5,898 bases of DNA, taken from assembly GCA_900754085.1 (NCBI GenBank), contig CAAEBO010000034.1:1-5898 (forward strand). Reading direction: 5' to 3'. The notes under the pieces were generated by a model. The model made no database searches, was not told the DNA's origin, and saw only the letters and a list, made by a program, of their open reading frames with translations. Position numbers and translations under genes: made by a program. The stretch is from Clostridia bacterium (lineage in GTDB: Bacteria > Bacillota > Clostridia > TANB77 > CAG-508). Shown here in pieces: positions 1 to 5,898 of the stretch (position 1 is the first letter of the stretch; each line of letters begins with the position of its first letter).

Positions 1-1
1 T

Positions 2-349
2 TATTATGGAAAAGAATATAATAAAGAAACAAAAATATTAACACTAGGAGGACATGATAGTTATAGAAGAGCAGTATATGATTTAAGAGAATATGCAGGA
101 CAAGAAGTTACAATGAGCTTTAAGGCAAAAGCAGTGAGTGGAAGTCAAACAGCATACATTCAAAACAGTAAAATGGATACAAATAGAACTTTAATACAAA
201 ACTTAACAGAAGAGTGGAAAGATTACCAATATACTTTACAATTAGATAGTACAGGATATTTAGGATTTTATATACATGTTGGAAACGGAATAGAAGTAAA
301 AGAACTTCAAATAGAGTTAGGAAACAAGAAAACGAGTTATGAGGAATTT
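2..349 (+). other. Carbohydrate-binding-module-like beta-sandwich domain (5' truncated)
   Basis: The segment resembles the jelly-roll domains grouped as CBM_4_9. It has YDLREYAGQEVTMSFKAKA early (about 80-130), then LTEEWKDYQYTLQL (about 206-247), GFYIHVG, and the closing strand VKELQIELG followed by TSYEEF (about 296-349). The last block matches the usual 'QLE.G...T.YE' end of these domains in glycan-binding proteins and phage tail proteins. The beginning of the domain is probably upstream. Binding specificity cannot be inferred, and a non-sugar-binding structural role is possible. Confidence 0.55.
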
Positions 350-3300
350 AAATATACACTACAAAGCAATTATAGTATAAATTTAGAAGACAAAAGAGAT
401 GAAATAGCAACAAATGATTATTATATAAAAATATATGAAGATAATAATTTAGTAAAGGAAGACAGATATGAAGAAATTCCAGAAGAAAATGTTATAACAA
501 ATGCAATAAAAACGTATGAAGTACAATCAGGAAGACAATACAAAGTAGAATTAACAATAAAGATGAAAGAAAGAGAATATGTGCTATCAAGTTTAGAATA
601 TGATACAAAAGAAACAGAAGAAATAAAAGGAATATATACAAAAGAAGATTTTTTTGAAATTCAACCAAGAGGAAATTATATAGTAATAAATGACTTAACA
701 TTAAAAGAAAACAAATGCTTTGGAGGAATGAACTTTGGTTTTAACGGAATAATTAATTTTAATGGTAAAAATATAGATATATTATTTTCAAGTACAGCTA
801 ATAAATTATTTCGTAAAATAGAAGACAAAGCAGTTATAAAAAATTTAGTTTTAAATTTACATTTACCAAATAAAGATAATAATTTTTATGCATATGGTTC
901 AATTGCTATGTTGAATTATGGATCATTAGAGAATATACAAATAAATATAGTAGAAGCTTACAATAGAGCGTATTCAGATATAAGGGGGATAATGATTTGG
1001 CAGAACTATGGAAAAATAGATGGTCTTATTGTAAATTACAAGGAAACAGTATATGGATATGCAGGGGCATCTTTAATAGATGAAAACAGAGGAATAGTAA
1101 AAAATGGATATATATATGGAAAAAATATAATAATGCATTCAAAGTCACAAAATGGATATGGTCAAACACCTTTAATAAGGAGTAATTCTGAAGGAAGTAT
1201 TATAGAAAATATATTTATTTTAAATAGTACAAATACTTTCAACAATGAGATAGGAGCAAATTTTACAATAAAGAATGCAGGAACAATTAAGAATGTTTAT
1301 TCAGTTGATTTAAACAAAGATTCTACAGTAACACAAGGACCAAATGTGTGGTCAGGATATGGTACAATAGAAAATTCCTATTATTTTTCGGATAAAATAT
1401 TTAATAATACGAGAGATATTAAATCATCCGAACTTGCTTTATATGATATAGAATTTCAAAACAAAATAATAAATTCAGAAAATAGATTTAATGTGGAATC
1501 ACTTATAGAGCAAGGATACTTTCCTTGGTTAAATTTTGAAAATTGTATGCCGAAACAGCAATTTATAAAATTGCCAGAACTAAAAGATGAAGATTTGGCA
1601 GATGTAATTTCAGTAGAGATATTAGAAAAAAACAATGATAGTGCAAAGGTTAAATTTTTTATAAACAATGAAAATTCAGAAAATATACTTGACATTAAAA
1701 TAAATAATTTAAATTGTAAAATTATTTCACAGAAACACAACAATGGTAAAAGTGAGGTAGAAGCAATAATAAATCAACCAGTTAGATATATTTCAGAATA
1801 TGAAATTATTTCATTAACTACACAAGGAGTTTTAGGAAAAGAATATACAAGGAAATATAATAAAGATGAAAGAAAAATTAATATAGAATTTTATAAAGAA
1901 ATAAATAATATTGCAGATTGGGAACAAATTAACAAAATCCCTACAGAAAACTATATATTAAATAAAGATTTAGATTTTATAAATCAATCTGAGAATGTAA
2001 TAATTACAAGTGTATTTAAAGGGAAATTAGACGGAAATAATCATGTTATAAAAAATGTAACAGTTCCAGAAAATCGTAGAGGTGTATTTAGCGATATATA
2101 TGGAAGTATAAAAAATTTAACAATAGAAAACTATAACCAAAAAATTAAAAGCAATAATACTATTTATGGTTTTATTGGAACTGGGAATTATGGAGCAATT
2201 CTAGAAAATGTACATATTAAAAATGCAACAATTACAAAAGAAAATGAATCTGGATTGATATTAGGAATATTAATTGGAAATGGAAGCAATGTAAAGGTAA
2301 AAAACTGTTCTGTAACAGATAGTAAAATAAATTTTATAGAATTTGTAGAAAATATAACTGTAGGAAGTATTATAGGAGAATGTTTAAATTCTAGTATAGA
2401 GAATACATTTGTACAAGATGTAGAAATTAATATAGACAATGCTTTAAATATAAATGGAATAGGTGGCATAGTTGGAAAAATAAATAATAGTAAAATAGAA
2501 AATTGTTATTCTACTGGATTTATACATGCCAATAAGGGCTATATTGGGGGGATTGCAGGAGATAATAATAATATAATATTAAAAAGTTTTAGTAATATGA
2601 ACATAGAAACTATATCAGGTGTAGCAGGAGGAATAGTTGGAAAAAATGAATTTAATCCAGGAGATACAGCGGGAGGAATACCTGTAAAATATAATTTATA
2701 TTTGGGAAATTTATATACAAAAACAAATATTGCAAATAGAATATCTGGAAATGGAAATATGGGTATAGAAAATTATGGGTATATAAATCAGAAAATAGTT
2801 GGAGAAGAAGAAAAAGAAAAAATAAAACTTTTAAATTATAAAGAGCTTTTTAACAAGAATACTTATATTAGTACACTATTATGGGGAGAAAATTACGATT
2901 ATAGTGATTTAAGCAAAAATATATTACCTAAGTTAAAAAATAATGTTACAAAAGAAGTTATACCAAATCAAAAAGATATAAAAATAGAAGAAGAAATATT
3001 TAGTATTAGAAGTATAGAAACTAGGAAAGATGACAATTACTTAGCAAAAATAAGAATAGAAATAAATAATCCAAATAATTTAAATATAACTAAACTAGAA
3101 ATTGATGGATTAGATATAAATATAACAAAAAATAAAACAGAAGCAGGAATTACATATATAGACATGAAAGTAAAACCTATAAGATATTGGGACAACTATA
3201 AAATTTCTAAAATATGTTATAACGAAAATAATGTTGAAAAGAAAGTAGATATAATGAGTAAAATAGATTTGCAATTTTTTAAAGACATAAATAATTATGC

Positions 3301-4267
3301 AGATTGGCAAGATATAAATGCAGAAAGTGCAGAAAATTATAATTTAATGACAGATTTAGATTTTACTGAAAAAAAGGTGAAGACAAATTTATCTATAGGT
3401 AGATTAAAAGGAAATAATCATACTATAAGTAATATAAATGTAAATATGAGTAATTCTGGAGGATTTATAAAAGAAATAACAGCAAGGATAGAAGATATAA
3501 CAATTAAAGATATAAATATAATTAATGAAACAACTGGAAGCTATACAGGAATTATAGGTAATTTATCTGGAAATATGGAAAACATAAAATTTGAAAATGT
3601 TATAATAGATGCACCTAAAAGAGATTTTGTTGCTTGTATTGCAAGTACAACATCAAAGAAAATAAATAATATAGAATTAAATAATGTAAAAGTAACAGGA
3701 AAAAACTATATAGGTGGACTGTTAACAAAAACAGATGAAAATGAAAAGACAAATATAAAAGCAGAAAAATTGGAAATAAAAGGTGAAGGACATTTTGTAG
3801 GTGGCGTTGCTGGGTATATTCCATGGGCAAACTATAATGCAGAAACAAAAGTTAGTAACATAATAGTAAAAGATTCTAAGATAAGTGGTTATAAATATGT
3901 AGGTGGAATTATAGGATATGGTAAAATAAAAAATATGGAAAGCATAAAGAATCATGTTATAGGTATAGATCATGTAGGCGGAATATCAGGAGAGACCTTT
4001 AGTAGTGATGGAAAAGTAGTAGTCGAAAATTCAATAATAGAAGGAGAGGAAAATCATGTAGGGGGAATAGCTGGGACTTCAAATCATTTAAAAAATGTAA
4101 GAGTAAATAATACAGAAGTATATGGTGGAAGTAATACAGGAGGAATCGTCGGTTATGCTTATAGAGTCTATAATTCCAAGATTGAAAACAGTACAATTTT
4201 ATCAAAAGGAAATTATGTAGGAGGAATAGTTGGATATGGACGGAGTAGAATGTTCAGTTGCTATTAA
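2..4267 (+). CDS. GLUG-repeat surface protein, N-terminal part (5' partial, frame broken at 3' end)
   Basis: This frame is open from base 2 without a stop, so the gene starts upstream. The ATG at 113 has no convincing ribosome binding site and falls inside a domain, so it is not the start. The window holds 1,421 codons of it. Domains in order are a CBM-like beta-sandwich, an Fn3-like segment, GLUG module 1, a spacer, GLUG module 2, a related spacer, and most of GLUG module 3. The family signature is visible as repeated coils such as YVGGIIGYG, HVGGISG and YVGGIVGYG. Module heads carry ADW..IN, NY.L..DLDF and L.GNNH.I.N. Such proteins are known or predicted extracellular beta-helices, often adhesin-like; the ligand cannot be read from the sequence. 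The frame ends in FSCY-stop in the middle of a coil, and the same array continues in the next frame from 4230. This is therefore the N-terminal piece of one split gene. Signal peptide and promoter are outside the window. Confidence 0.85.
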   Translation, partial: YYGKEYNKETKILTLGGHDSYRRAVYDLREYAGQEVTMSFKAKAVSGSQTAYIQNSKMDTNRTLIQNLTEEWKDYQYTLQLDSTGYLGFYIHVGNGIEVKELQIELGNKKTSYEEFKYTLQSNYSINLEDKRDEIATNDYYIKIYEDNNLVKEDRYEEIPEENVITNAIKTYEVQSGRQYKVELTIKMKEREYVLSSLEYDTKETEEIKGIYTKEDFFEIQPRGNYIVINDLTLKENKCFGGMNFGFNGIINFNGKNIDILFSSTANKLFRKIEDKAVIKNLVLNLHLPNKDNNFYAYGSIAMLNYGSLENIQINIVEAYNRAYSDIRGIMIWQNYGKIDGLIVNYKETVYGYAGASLIDENRGIVKNGYIYGKNIIMHSKSQNGYGQTPLIRSNSEGSIIENIFILNSTNTFNNEIGANFTIKNAGTIKNVYSVDLNKDSTVTQGPNVWSGYGTIENSYYFSDKIFNNTRDIKSSELALYDIEFQNKIINSENRFNVESLIEQGYFPWLNFENCMPKQQFIKLPELKDEDLADVISVEILEKNNDSAKVKFFINNENSENILDIKINNLNCKIISQKHNNGKSEVEAIINQPVRYISEYEIISLTTQGVLGKEYTRKYNKDERKINIEFYKEINNIADWEQINKIPTENYILNKDLDFINQSENVIITSVFKGKLDGNNHVIKNVTVPENRRGVFSDIYGSIKNLTIENYNQKIKSNNTIYGFIGTGNYGAILENVHIKNATITKENESGLILGILIGNGSNVKVKNCSVTDSKINFIEFVENITVGSIIGECLNSSIENTFVQDVEINIDNALNINGIGGIVGKINNSKIENCYSTGFIHANKGYIGGIAGDNNNIILKSFSNMNIETISGVAGGIVGKNEFNPGDTAGGIPVKYNLYLGNLYTKTNIANRISGNGNMGIENYGYINQKIVGEEEKEKIKLLNYKELFNKNTYISTLLWGENYDYSDLSKNILPKLKNNVTKEVIPNQKDIKIEEEIFSIRSIETRKDDNYLAKIRIEINNPNNLNITKLEIDGLDINITKNKTEAGITYIDMKVKPIRYWDNYKISKICYNENNVEKKVDIMSKIDLQFFKDINNYADWQDINAESAENYNLMTDLDFTEKKVKTNLSIGRLKGNNHTISNINVNMSNSGGFIKEITARIEDITIKDINIINETTGSYTGIIGNLSGNMENIKFENVIIDAPKRDFVACIASTTSKKINNIELNNVKVTGKNYIGGLLTKTDENEKTNIKAEKLEIKGEGHFVGGVAGYIPWANYNAETKVSNIIVKDSKISGYKYVGGIIGYGKIKNMESIKNHVIGIDHVGGISGETFSSDGKVVVENSIIEGEENHVGGIAGTSNHLKNVRVNNTEVYGGSNTGGIVGYAYRVYNSKIENSTILSKGNYVGGIVGYGRSRMFSCY
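350..631 (+). other. Fibronectin-III-like spacer before module 1
   Basis: About 94 residues with alternating beta-strand character: YSINLEDK, DYYIKIYEDNNLV, a YEVQSGRQYKVELTIK block, and YVLSSLEYDT leading directly into module 1. The pattern 'Y.V..G..Y.V.LT..' is typical of the later strands of Fn3-type domains. The assignment is by eye, and another Ig-like fold would fit equally well. It occupies the same position relative to its beta-helix module as the two later spacers. Confidence 0.4.
632..1570 (+). repeat. Beta-helix module 1 (degenerate GLUG-type)
   Basis: Begins with IYTKEDFFEI and GNYIVINDLTL, which correspond to the FYKEINN and NYILNKDLDF heads of modules 2 and 3. It continues with FNGIINFNGKNIDI, the equivalent of L.GNNH.I.N. 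The coils that follow are beta-helical in style (IENIFILNST, IKNAGTIKNVYSVD, GTIENSYYFS) but lack the VGGI.G turn of the later modules. It ends around GYFPWLNFENCMPK (about 1514-1557), parallel to the W...L.P.LK endings of modules 2 and 3. Confidence 0.6.
1571..1876 (+). other. Inter-module spacer 1 (Ig-like, related to spacer 2)
   Basis: About 100 residues starting LPELKDEDL. Shared features with spacer 2 are a strand like SVEILEKNNDSAKVKF, then FINNEN..NILDIKINNL, a glycine turn, and a QPVRYISEYEIISL block. Spacer 2 has SIETRKDDNYLAKIRI, EINNPNNLNITKLEIDGL and KPIRYWDNYKISKI in the same order. The two are evidently diverged copies. The fold is inferred to be an all-beta sandwich; no family is recognised with certainty. 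Confidence 0.55.
1877..2938 (+). repeat. Beta-helix module 2 (GLUG-type)
   Basis: The head reads EINNIADWEQIN, then NYILNKDLDF and FKGKLDGNNHVIKNV, the standard opening of GLUG-containing beta-helix regions. Early coils are degenerate (LILGILIGNG, TVGSIIGE). Later coils are canonical: IGGIVG at 2459-2476, YIGGIAG at 2540-2560 and VAGGIVG at 2621-2641, with an IENCYSTG strand between the first two. The module closes with LLWGENYDYSDL and ILPKLK (2921-2938). Each coil is expected to add one turn to a right-handed parallel beta-helix. Confidence 0.75.
2939..3262 (+). other. Inter-module spacer 2 (Ig-like, related to spacer 1)
   Basis: About 108 residues between ILPKLK of module 2 and IDLQFFKDINN of module 3. 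It repeats the layout of spacer 1: SIETRKDD..AKI.IEINN, a second strand pair around LNITKLEIDGLDI, a GITYIDMKV strand, and KPIRYWDNYKI. The repetition of spacer plus module shows that the duplication unit was the whole spacer-module pair. Function is presumed structural. Confidence 0.55.
4219..4232 (+). promoter_or_regulatory. Shine-Dalgarno-like AGGAGG before TTG 4230 (probably fortuitous)
   Basis: AGGAGG (4219-4224), a 5-nt gap and TTG (4230-4232) would be a good initiation site for the downstream frame. The same 16 bases occur at 2626-2641 inside module 2, where the matching TTG opens only a short dead-end frame. In both places they encode the GGIVG turn. It is therefore most likely a by-product of coding, although low-level initiation of the 3' fragment is possible. 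Confidence 0.3.
4230..4267 (+). other. Frameshift zone within GLUG module 3
   Basis: The upstream frame stops with TAA at 4265-4267. The downstream frame has a TAG at 4227-4229, so the switch must occur in this 38-bp overlap. The GG pairs of the array start at 3713, 3800, 3902, 3977, 4061, 4139, 4220, 4296, 4386 and 4494. All intervals are multiples of three except 4220 to 4296, which is 76 nt. Intervals of 75 and 78 nt occur elsewhere in the array, so one extra base or two missing bases explain the break equally well. The extra base could be C4241, giving GYG-GVECS, or a T near 4264-4265, giving FSCY-KTT, which fits the family's NCY motif. There is no long homopolymer and no recognised slippery site. 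Confidence 0.85.
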
Positions 4268-5876
4268 AACTACGGTGGAGGGCTATTCAAGTGTTGGTGG
4301 ACTTAGTGGTCTTATAGAAAGTTATGCAGGATCGATAAACAATGCTTATGCAAATGTTGAAGTAAGAGCAGCTAATCATTCTGCTGGTGGAATAGTAGGA
4401 AAAGTACAAAATACTAATGATAGTGAAGAACGTAGAACAACGATATATAACTGTGGTGTATATGATTCTACTATTATAGCAAATTCGAATTCTGGTGGGC
4501 TTATAGGTGAAATAGAACAAAATCCAAATCCTAAAACGTATTATGGCAATTATATTCATGCAAATGTTAATGGAGAAAGATCAACTACATCTTTAGGAAT
4601 AGGTTCTAGTCAAAAAGGCAATGAACTAATTGATAATTTATATGTATATAAATATTCAAAGATTAATAATGAAAGTCCAAATATTCAAAACGAATTATTT
4701 ATACCAAAAGAAAATTATTTGAATTTAATAGACTTGAAAGATGTAAAAACATATATAAATAAATTAAGATGGAGTGATACAATATGGGACTTTAGTACAT
4801 TAGAGAATAATTTGTATCCTAAAATTAAAACATCATATATAGTAGATATTCAACAAGATATAAATTTACCACAAGAAGAAAACCATACTATTTATAATAA
4901 TGAATTGATAAAAAATGAAGAGGTAAAGCAAACTTTTAAATATGGAAATAAAACAATAAAAACATATGAAACTTATTCAGAAATTATTGCAGAAGATGGA
5001 AGTAGTATTGCAAGAGAAGGTATAAGATTGTATGTAAAAGCTGGAAAGTTATACGCATTACCGGTTGAACTTAGTTTAGGTAATTCTATAATTAAACTTG
5101 TAGAAAACAATTTTATTATAGATTCATACAATGGAAAAGAATATGAAACAGTACTAGGTTCAGATGGAAGAATATATGATTTAAAAGCCCAATTGAACTA
5201 TCCAGAAAATTTTGTAAATAAAGATATAAACAGTATAGGAAATAACTTGAATAATGCTTCTGTAGATAGTAGTGAAAATATGGATAATGAAGAAGTAATT
5301 GGAAATAATTTACATGAAATAGAGGTAATATATAAGAATGGTGATAAAGTAATCTTTAATTACCAAACAGGAAAAGTAATATATTCAATAGAAGAAAAGC
5401 AAGACAAGATAGGCTTATTTGATTATATGAAAGAAAAAATTTCTCAAATAGGAAATACTAATTCTGGTACATTACAGAGAACAACAAGTAAATATGAAAA
5501 AAGCAAAGTATTACAAAGCAAGCTAGAAGAAATGCCAGTAAAAGAAGCTTTACAAAGAAAAAATAGTAATGCAAATAAAGCAGAAAATGTTGCGAATGAC
5601 GAAAATAACGAAACTAATAACTCTTTAAAAGAGAAAAGATATATAAGCATATACAATACAGAAAAAGATGAATACCAAATATACCAAGAAGAAGAGTTAT
5701 TAGATACGAAAAAGCAGGAGGTGATAAGCGAAAACGAAAAAATAGAAGCAAATAATTTAAAAGAGTATTATGCAAGCGAAGGAGAAGCTAAAAATACGAA
5801 AATGGGAATAGTGTGGATAGCATTAAGCATAATAGGAGTACTAATAATCCTAATAGGGATTTGGGGACGGACCTAA
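4230..5876 (+). CDS. GLUG-repeat surface protein, C-terminal part with membrane anchor (continuation in another frame)
   Basis: The frame begins right after a TAG at 4227-4229 and runs to TAA at 5874-5876 (548 codons if TTG 4230 is used). It opens inside a GLUG array: SVGGLSG, SAGGIVG and NSGGLIG continue the coils of the preceding frame. Module 3 closes at LYPKIK (4812-4829), matching ILPKLK at the end of module 2. After it come a beta-rich region of no family I recognise (about 4830-5400), a charged Asn/Lys/Glu-rich stretch (about 5480-5780), and one hydrophobic helix at 5802-5864 followed only by GRT. The hydrophobic C-terminus with no LPXTG suggests a membrane-tethered extracellular protein. 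There is no signal peptide, so this piece alone would not be expected to reach the surface. AGGAGG lies 5 nt before TTG 4230, but those bases also encode the repeat's VGGI, so it is probably not a real start. It is most likely the 3' part of the upstream gene. Confidence 0.85.
   Translation: MDMDGVECSVAIKTTVEGYSSVGGLSGLIESYAGSINNAYANVEVRAANHSAGGIVGKVQNTNDSEERRTTIYNCGVYDSTIIANSNSGGLIGEIEQNPNPKTYYGNYIHANVNGERSTTSLGIGSSQKGNELIDNLYVYKYSKINNESPNIQNELFIPKENYLNLIDLKDVKTYINKLRWSDTIWDFSTLENNLYPKIKTSYIVDIQQDINLPQEENHTIYNNELIKNEEVKQTFKYGNKTIKTYETYSEIIAEDGSSIAREGIRLYVKAGKLYALPVELSLGNSIIKLVENNFIIDSYNGKEYETVLGSDGRIYDLKAQLNYPENFVNKDINSIGNNLNNASVDSSENMDNEEVIGNNLHEIEVIYKNGDKVIFNYQTGKVIYSIEEKQDKIGLFDYMKEKISQIGNTNSGTLQRTTSKYEKSKVLQSKLEEMPVKEALQRKNSNANKAENVANDENNETNNSLKEKRYISIYNTEKDEYQIYQEEELLDTKKQEVISENEKIEANNLKEYYASEGEAKNTKMGIVWIALSIIGVLIILIGIWGRT
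4830..5801 (+). other. C-terminal extracellular region, family unrecognised, with charged stalk
   Basis: From 4830 to about 5400 the sequence is beta-rich, with a KYGNKTIKTYETYSEII strand pair, EGIRLYVKAGKLYALPVEL, a YNGKEYETVLGSDGRIYDL block, and IEVIYKNGDKVIFNYQTGKV. I recognise no family. From about 5480 to 5780 it becomes low in hydrophobic residues and rich in Lys, Glu and Asn (KSKVLQSKLEEM, NKAENVANDENNETNN), probably a flexible or partly coiled stalk that holds the repeats away from the membrane. YISIYNTEKDEYQIYQEEE within it may be a short beta element. Confidence 0.45.
5802..5864 (+). other. C-terminal transmembrane helix
   Basis: About 20 hydrophobic residues (GIVWIALSIIGVLIILIGIW) preceded by Lys and followed only by GRT. 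Because it ends the protein, it would act as a stop-transfer anchor leaving the large N-terminal part outside. No LPXTG-like motif precedes it, and the usual Arg/Lys-rich sortase tail is reduced to one Arg. Membrane rather than cell-wall anchoring is the simpler reading. Confidence 0.75.
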
Positions 5877-5884
5877 AAATCCCT
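5855..5884. repeat. Perfect 8-bp inverted repeat spanning the stop codon
   Basis: AGGGATTT (5855-5862) and AAATCCCT (5877-5884) are exact reverse complements separated by 14 nt that contain GGGGACGGACC and the TAA stop. No T-run follows, so it is a poor intrinsic terminator. The GGGGACGG core recalls dispersed palindromic repeats of Firmicutes that begin GGGGACGGTTC. That resemblance is from memory and uncertain. The final residues WGRT are encoded by this element. Confidence 0.4.
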
Positions 5885-5898
5885 GTAAGAAAAAGGAA

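Larger units (their letters stand above)
3707..4511 (+). repeat. GLUG coil array, ten VGGI.G-type turns
   Basis: Ten coils carry a GG turn: YIGGLL, FVGGVAG, YVGGIIG, HVGGISG, HVGGIAG, NTGGIVG, YVGGIVG, SVGGLSG, SAGGIVG and NSGGLIG. Their spacing is 75-108 nt (25-36 residues) apart from the broken interval. Some coils are also similar at DNA level: TATGTAGGNGGAAT followed by GGATATGG recurs at 3896 and 4214. This could favour recombination or assembly trouble in the array. Confidence 0.75.
3263..4829 (+). repeat. Beta-helix module 3 (GLUG-type, split by the frameshift)
   Basis: The head is FFKDINNYADWQDIN, NYNLMTDLDF and GRLKGNNHTISNI, closely matching module 2. It carries the longest and cleanest GLUG array of the window, then LRWSDTIWDFSTL and LYPKIK (4812-4829), matching the end of module 2. 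Head and tail are in different frames, so only a frame-corrected product would contain a complete module. Confidence 0.75.

Noticed and set aside
45..86. AGGAGG followed closely by ATG at 54, looking like a gene start
   Set aside because: The frame closes after ten codons with TAA, and the same bases encode LGGHD of the long open frame.
4241..4267. Programmed +1 ribosomal frameshifting joining the two frames, given the rare CGG codon at 4241 and the TAT-TAA stop context
   Set aside because: Re-pairing of the P-site tRNA after a +1 slip looks poor at both sites (GGA to GAC, TAT to ATT), there is no CTT-TGA-type site, and regulated frameshifting inside a structural repeat is not expected. Not formally excluded.
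4230..4267. Phase variation by slipped-strand mispairing
   Set aside because: The overlap holds no homopolymer longer than a few bases and no short tandem repeat.
4287..4559. Antisense open frame, like several others at 492-701, 1456-1743, 2188-2469, 3110-3310, 3615-3973 and 5444-5656
   Set aside because: All lie wholly inside the sense gene, have low-complexity Leu/Phe/Tyr/Ile-rich products typical of the reverse strand of AT-rich coding DNA, and no recognisable domain.
5040..5075. YALPVEL read as a possible LPXTG-like sorting motif
   Set aside because: It is about 250 residues before the C-terminal helix and lacks the T-G; it reads as an ordinary beta strand.
5846..5861. Second small hairpin AATCC/GGATT overlapping the 3' palindrome, suggesting alternative structures
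   Set aside because: Only five base pairs inside a helix-coding stretch; expected by chance and no regulatory context after the stop.

Overview
The window is very AT-rich and codes on one strand only. Arginine is almost always AGA, isoleucine is often ATA, and every tryptophan is TGG, so the standard bacterial code (table 11) is in use. This suggests a low-GC Firmicute, probably a gut Clostridia-type organism. That is an inference from composition and protein style; no taxonomic marker is present.

Almost the whole window is a single very large surface-protein gene read left to right. It is open at the left edge: codons are uninterrupted from base 2, so the true start and any signal peptide lie upstream. 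The order is: a carbohydrate-binding-module-like beta-sandwich (2-349), a fibronectin-III-like segment (350-631), and three successive beta-helix modules of the GLUG type (632-1570, 1877-2938, 3263-4829). Two related spacer domains (1571-1876, 2939-3262) separate the modules. A C-terminal extracellular region of unknown family (about 4830-5800) and one C-terminal transmembrane helix (about 5802-5864) follow. No LPXTG sorting signal is visible, so the protein was probably anchored in the membrane, with the repeats outside the cell as an adhesin-like or glycan-contacting stalk.

The reading frame breaks inside the third module. The first frame stops at 4265-4267 and the second is open only from 4230, so the shift lies within 38 bp. 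Adjacent GG motifs of the repeat are spaced by multiples of three everywhere in the array except across this point, where the spacing is 76 nt. One GLUG array therefore spans the two frames. The two coding segments are best read as one gene (over 1,950 codons in this window) broken by a +1 or -2 indel, either real or a sequencing or assembly error.

The stop codon sits in the loop of a perfect 8-bp inverted repeat (5855-5884) containing GGGGACGGACC, a possible REP-like element or weak hairpin. I see no tRNA, rRNA, CRISPR array, transposase, promoter or second independent gene. The window looks like an interesting but recognisable repeat surface protein, not a new multi-gene system.
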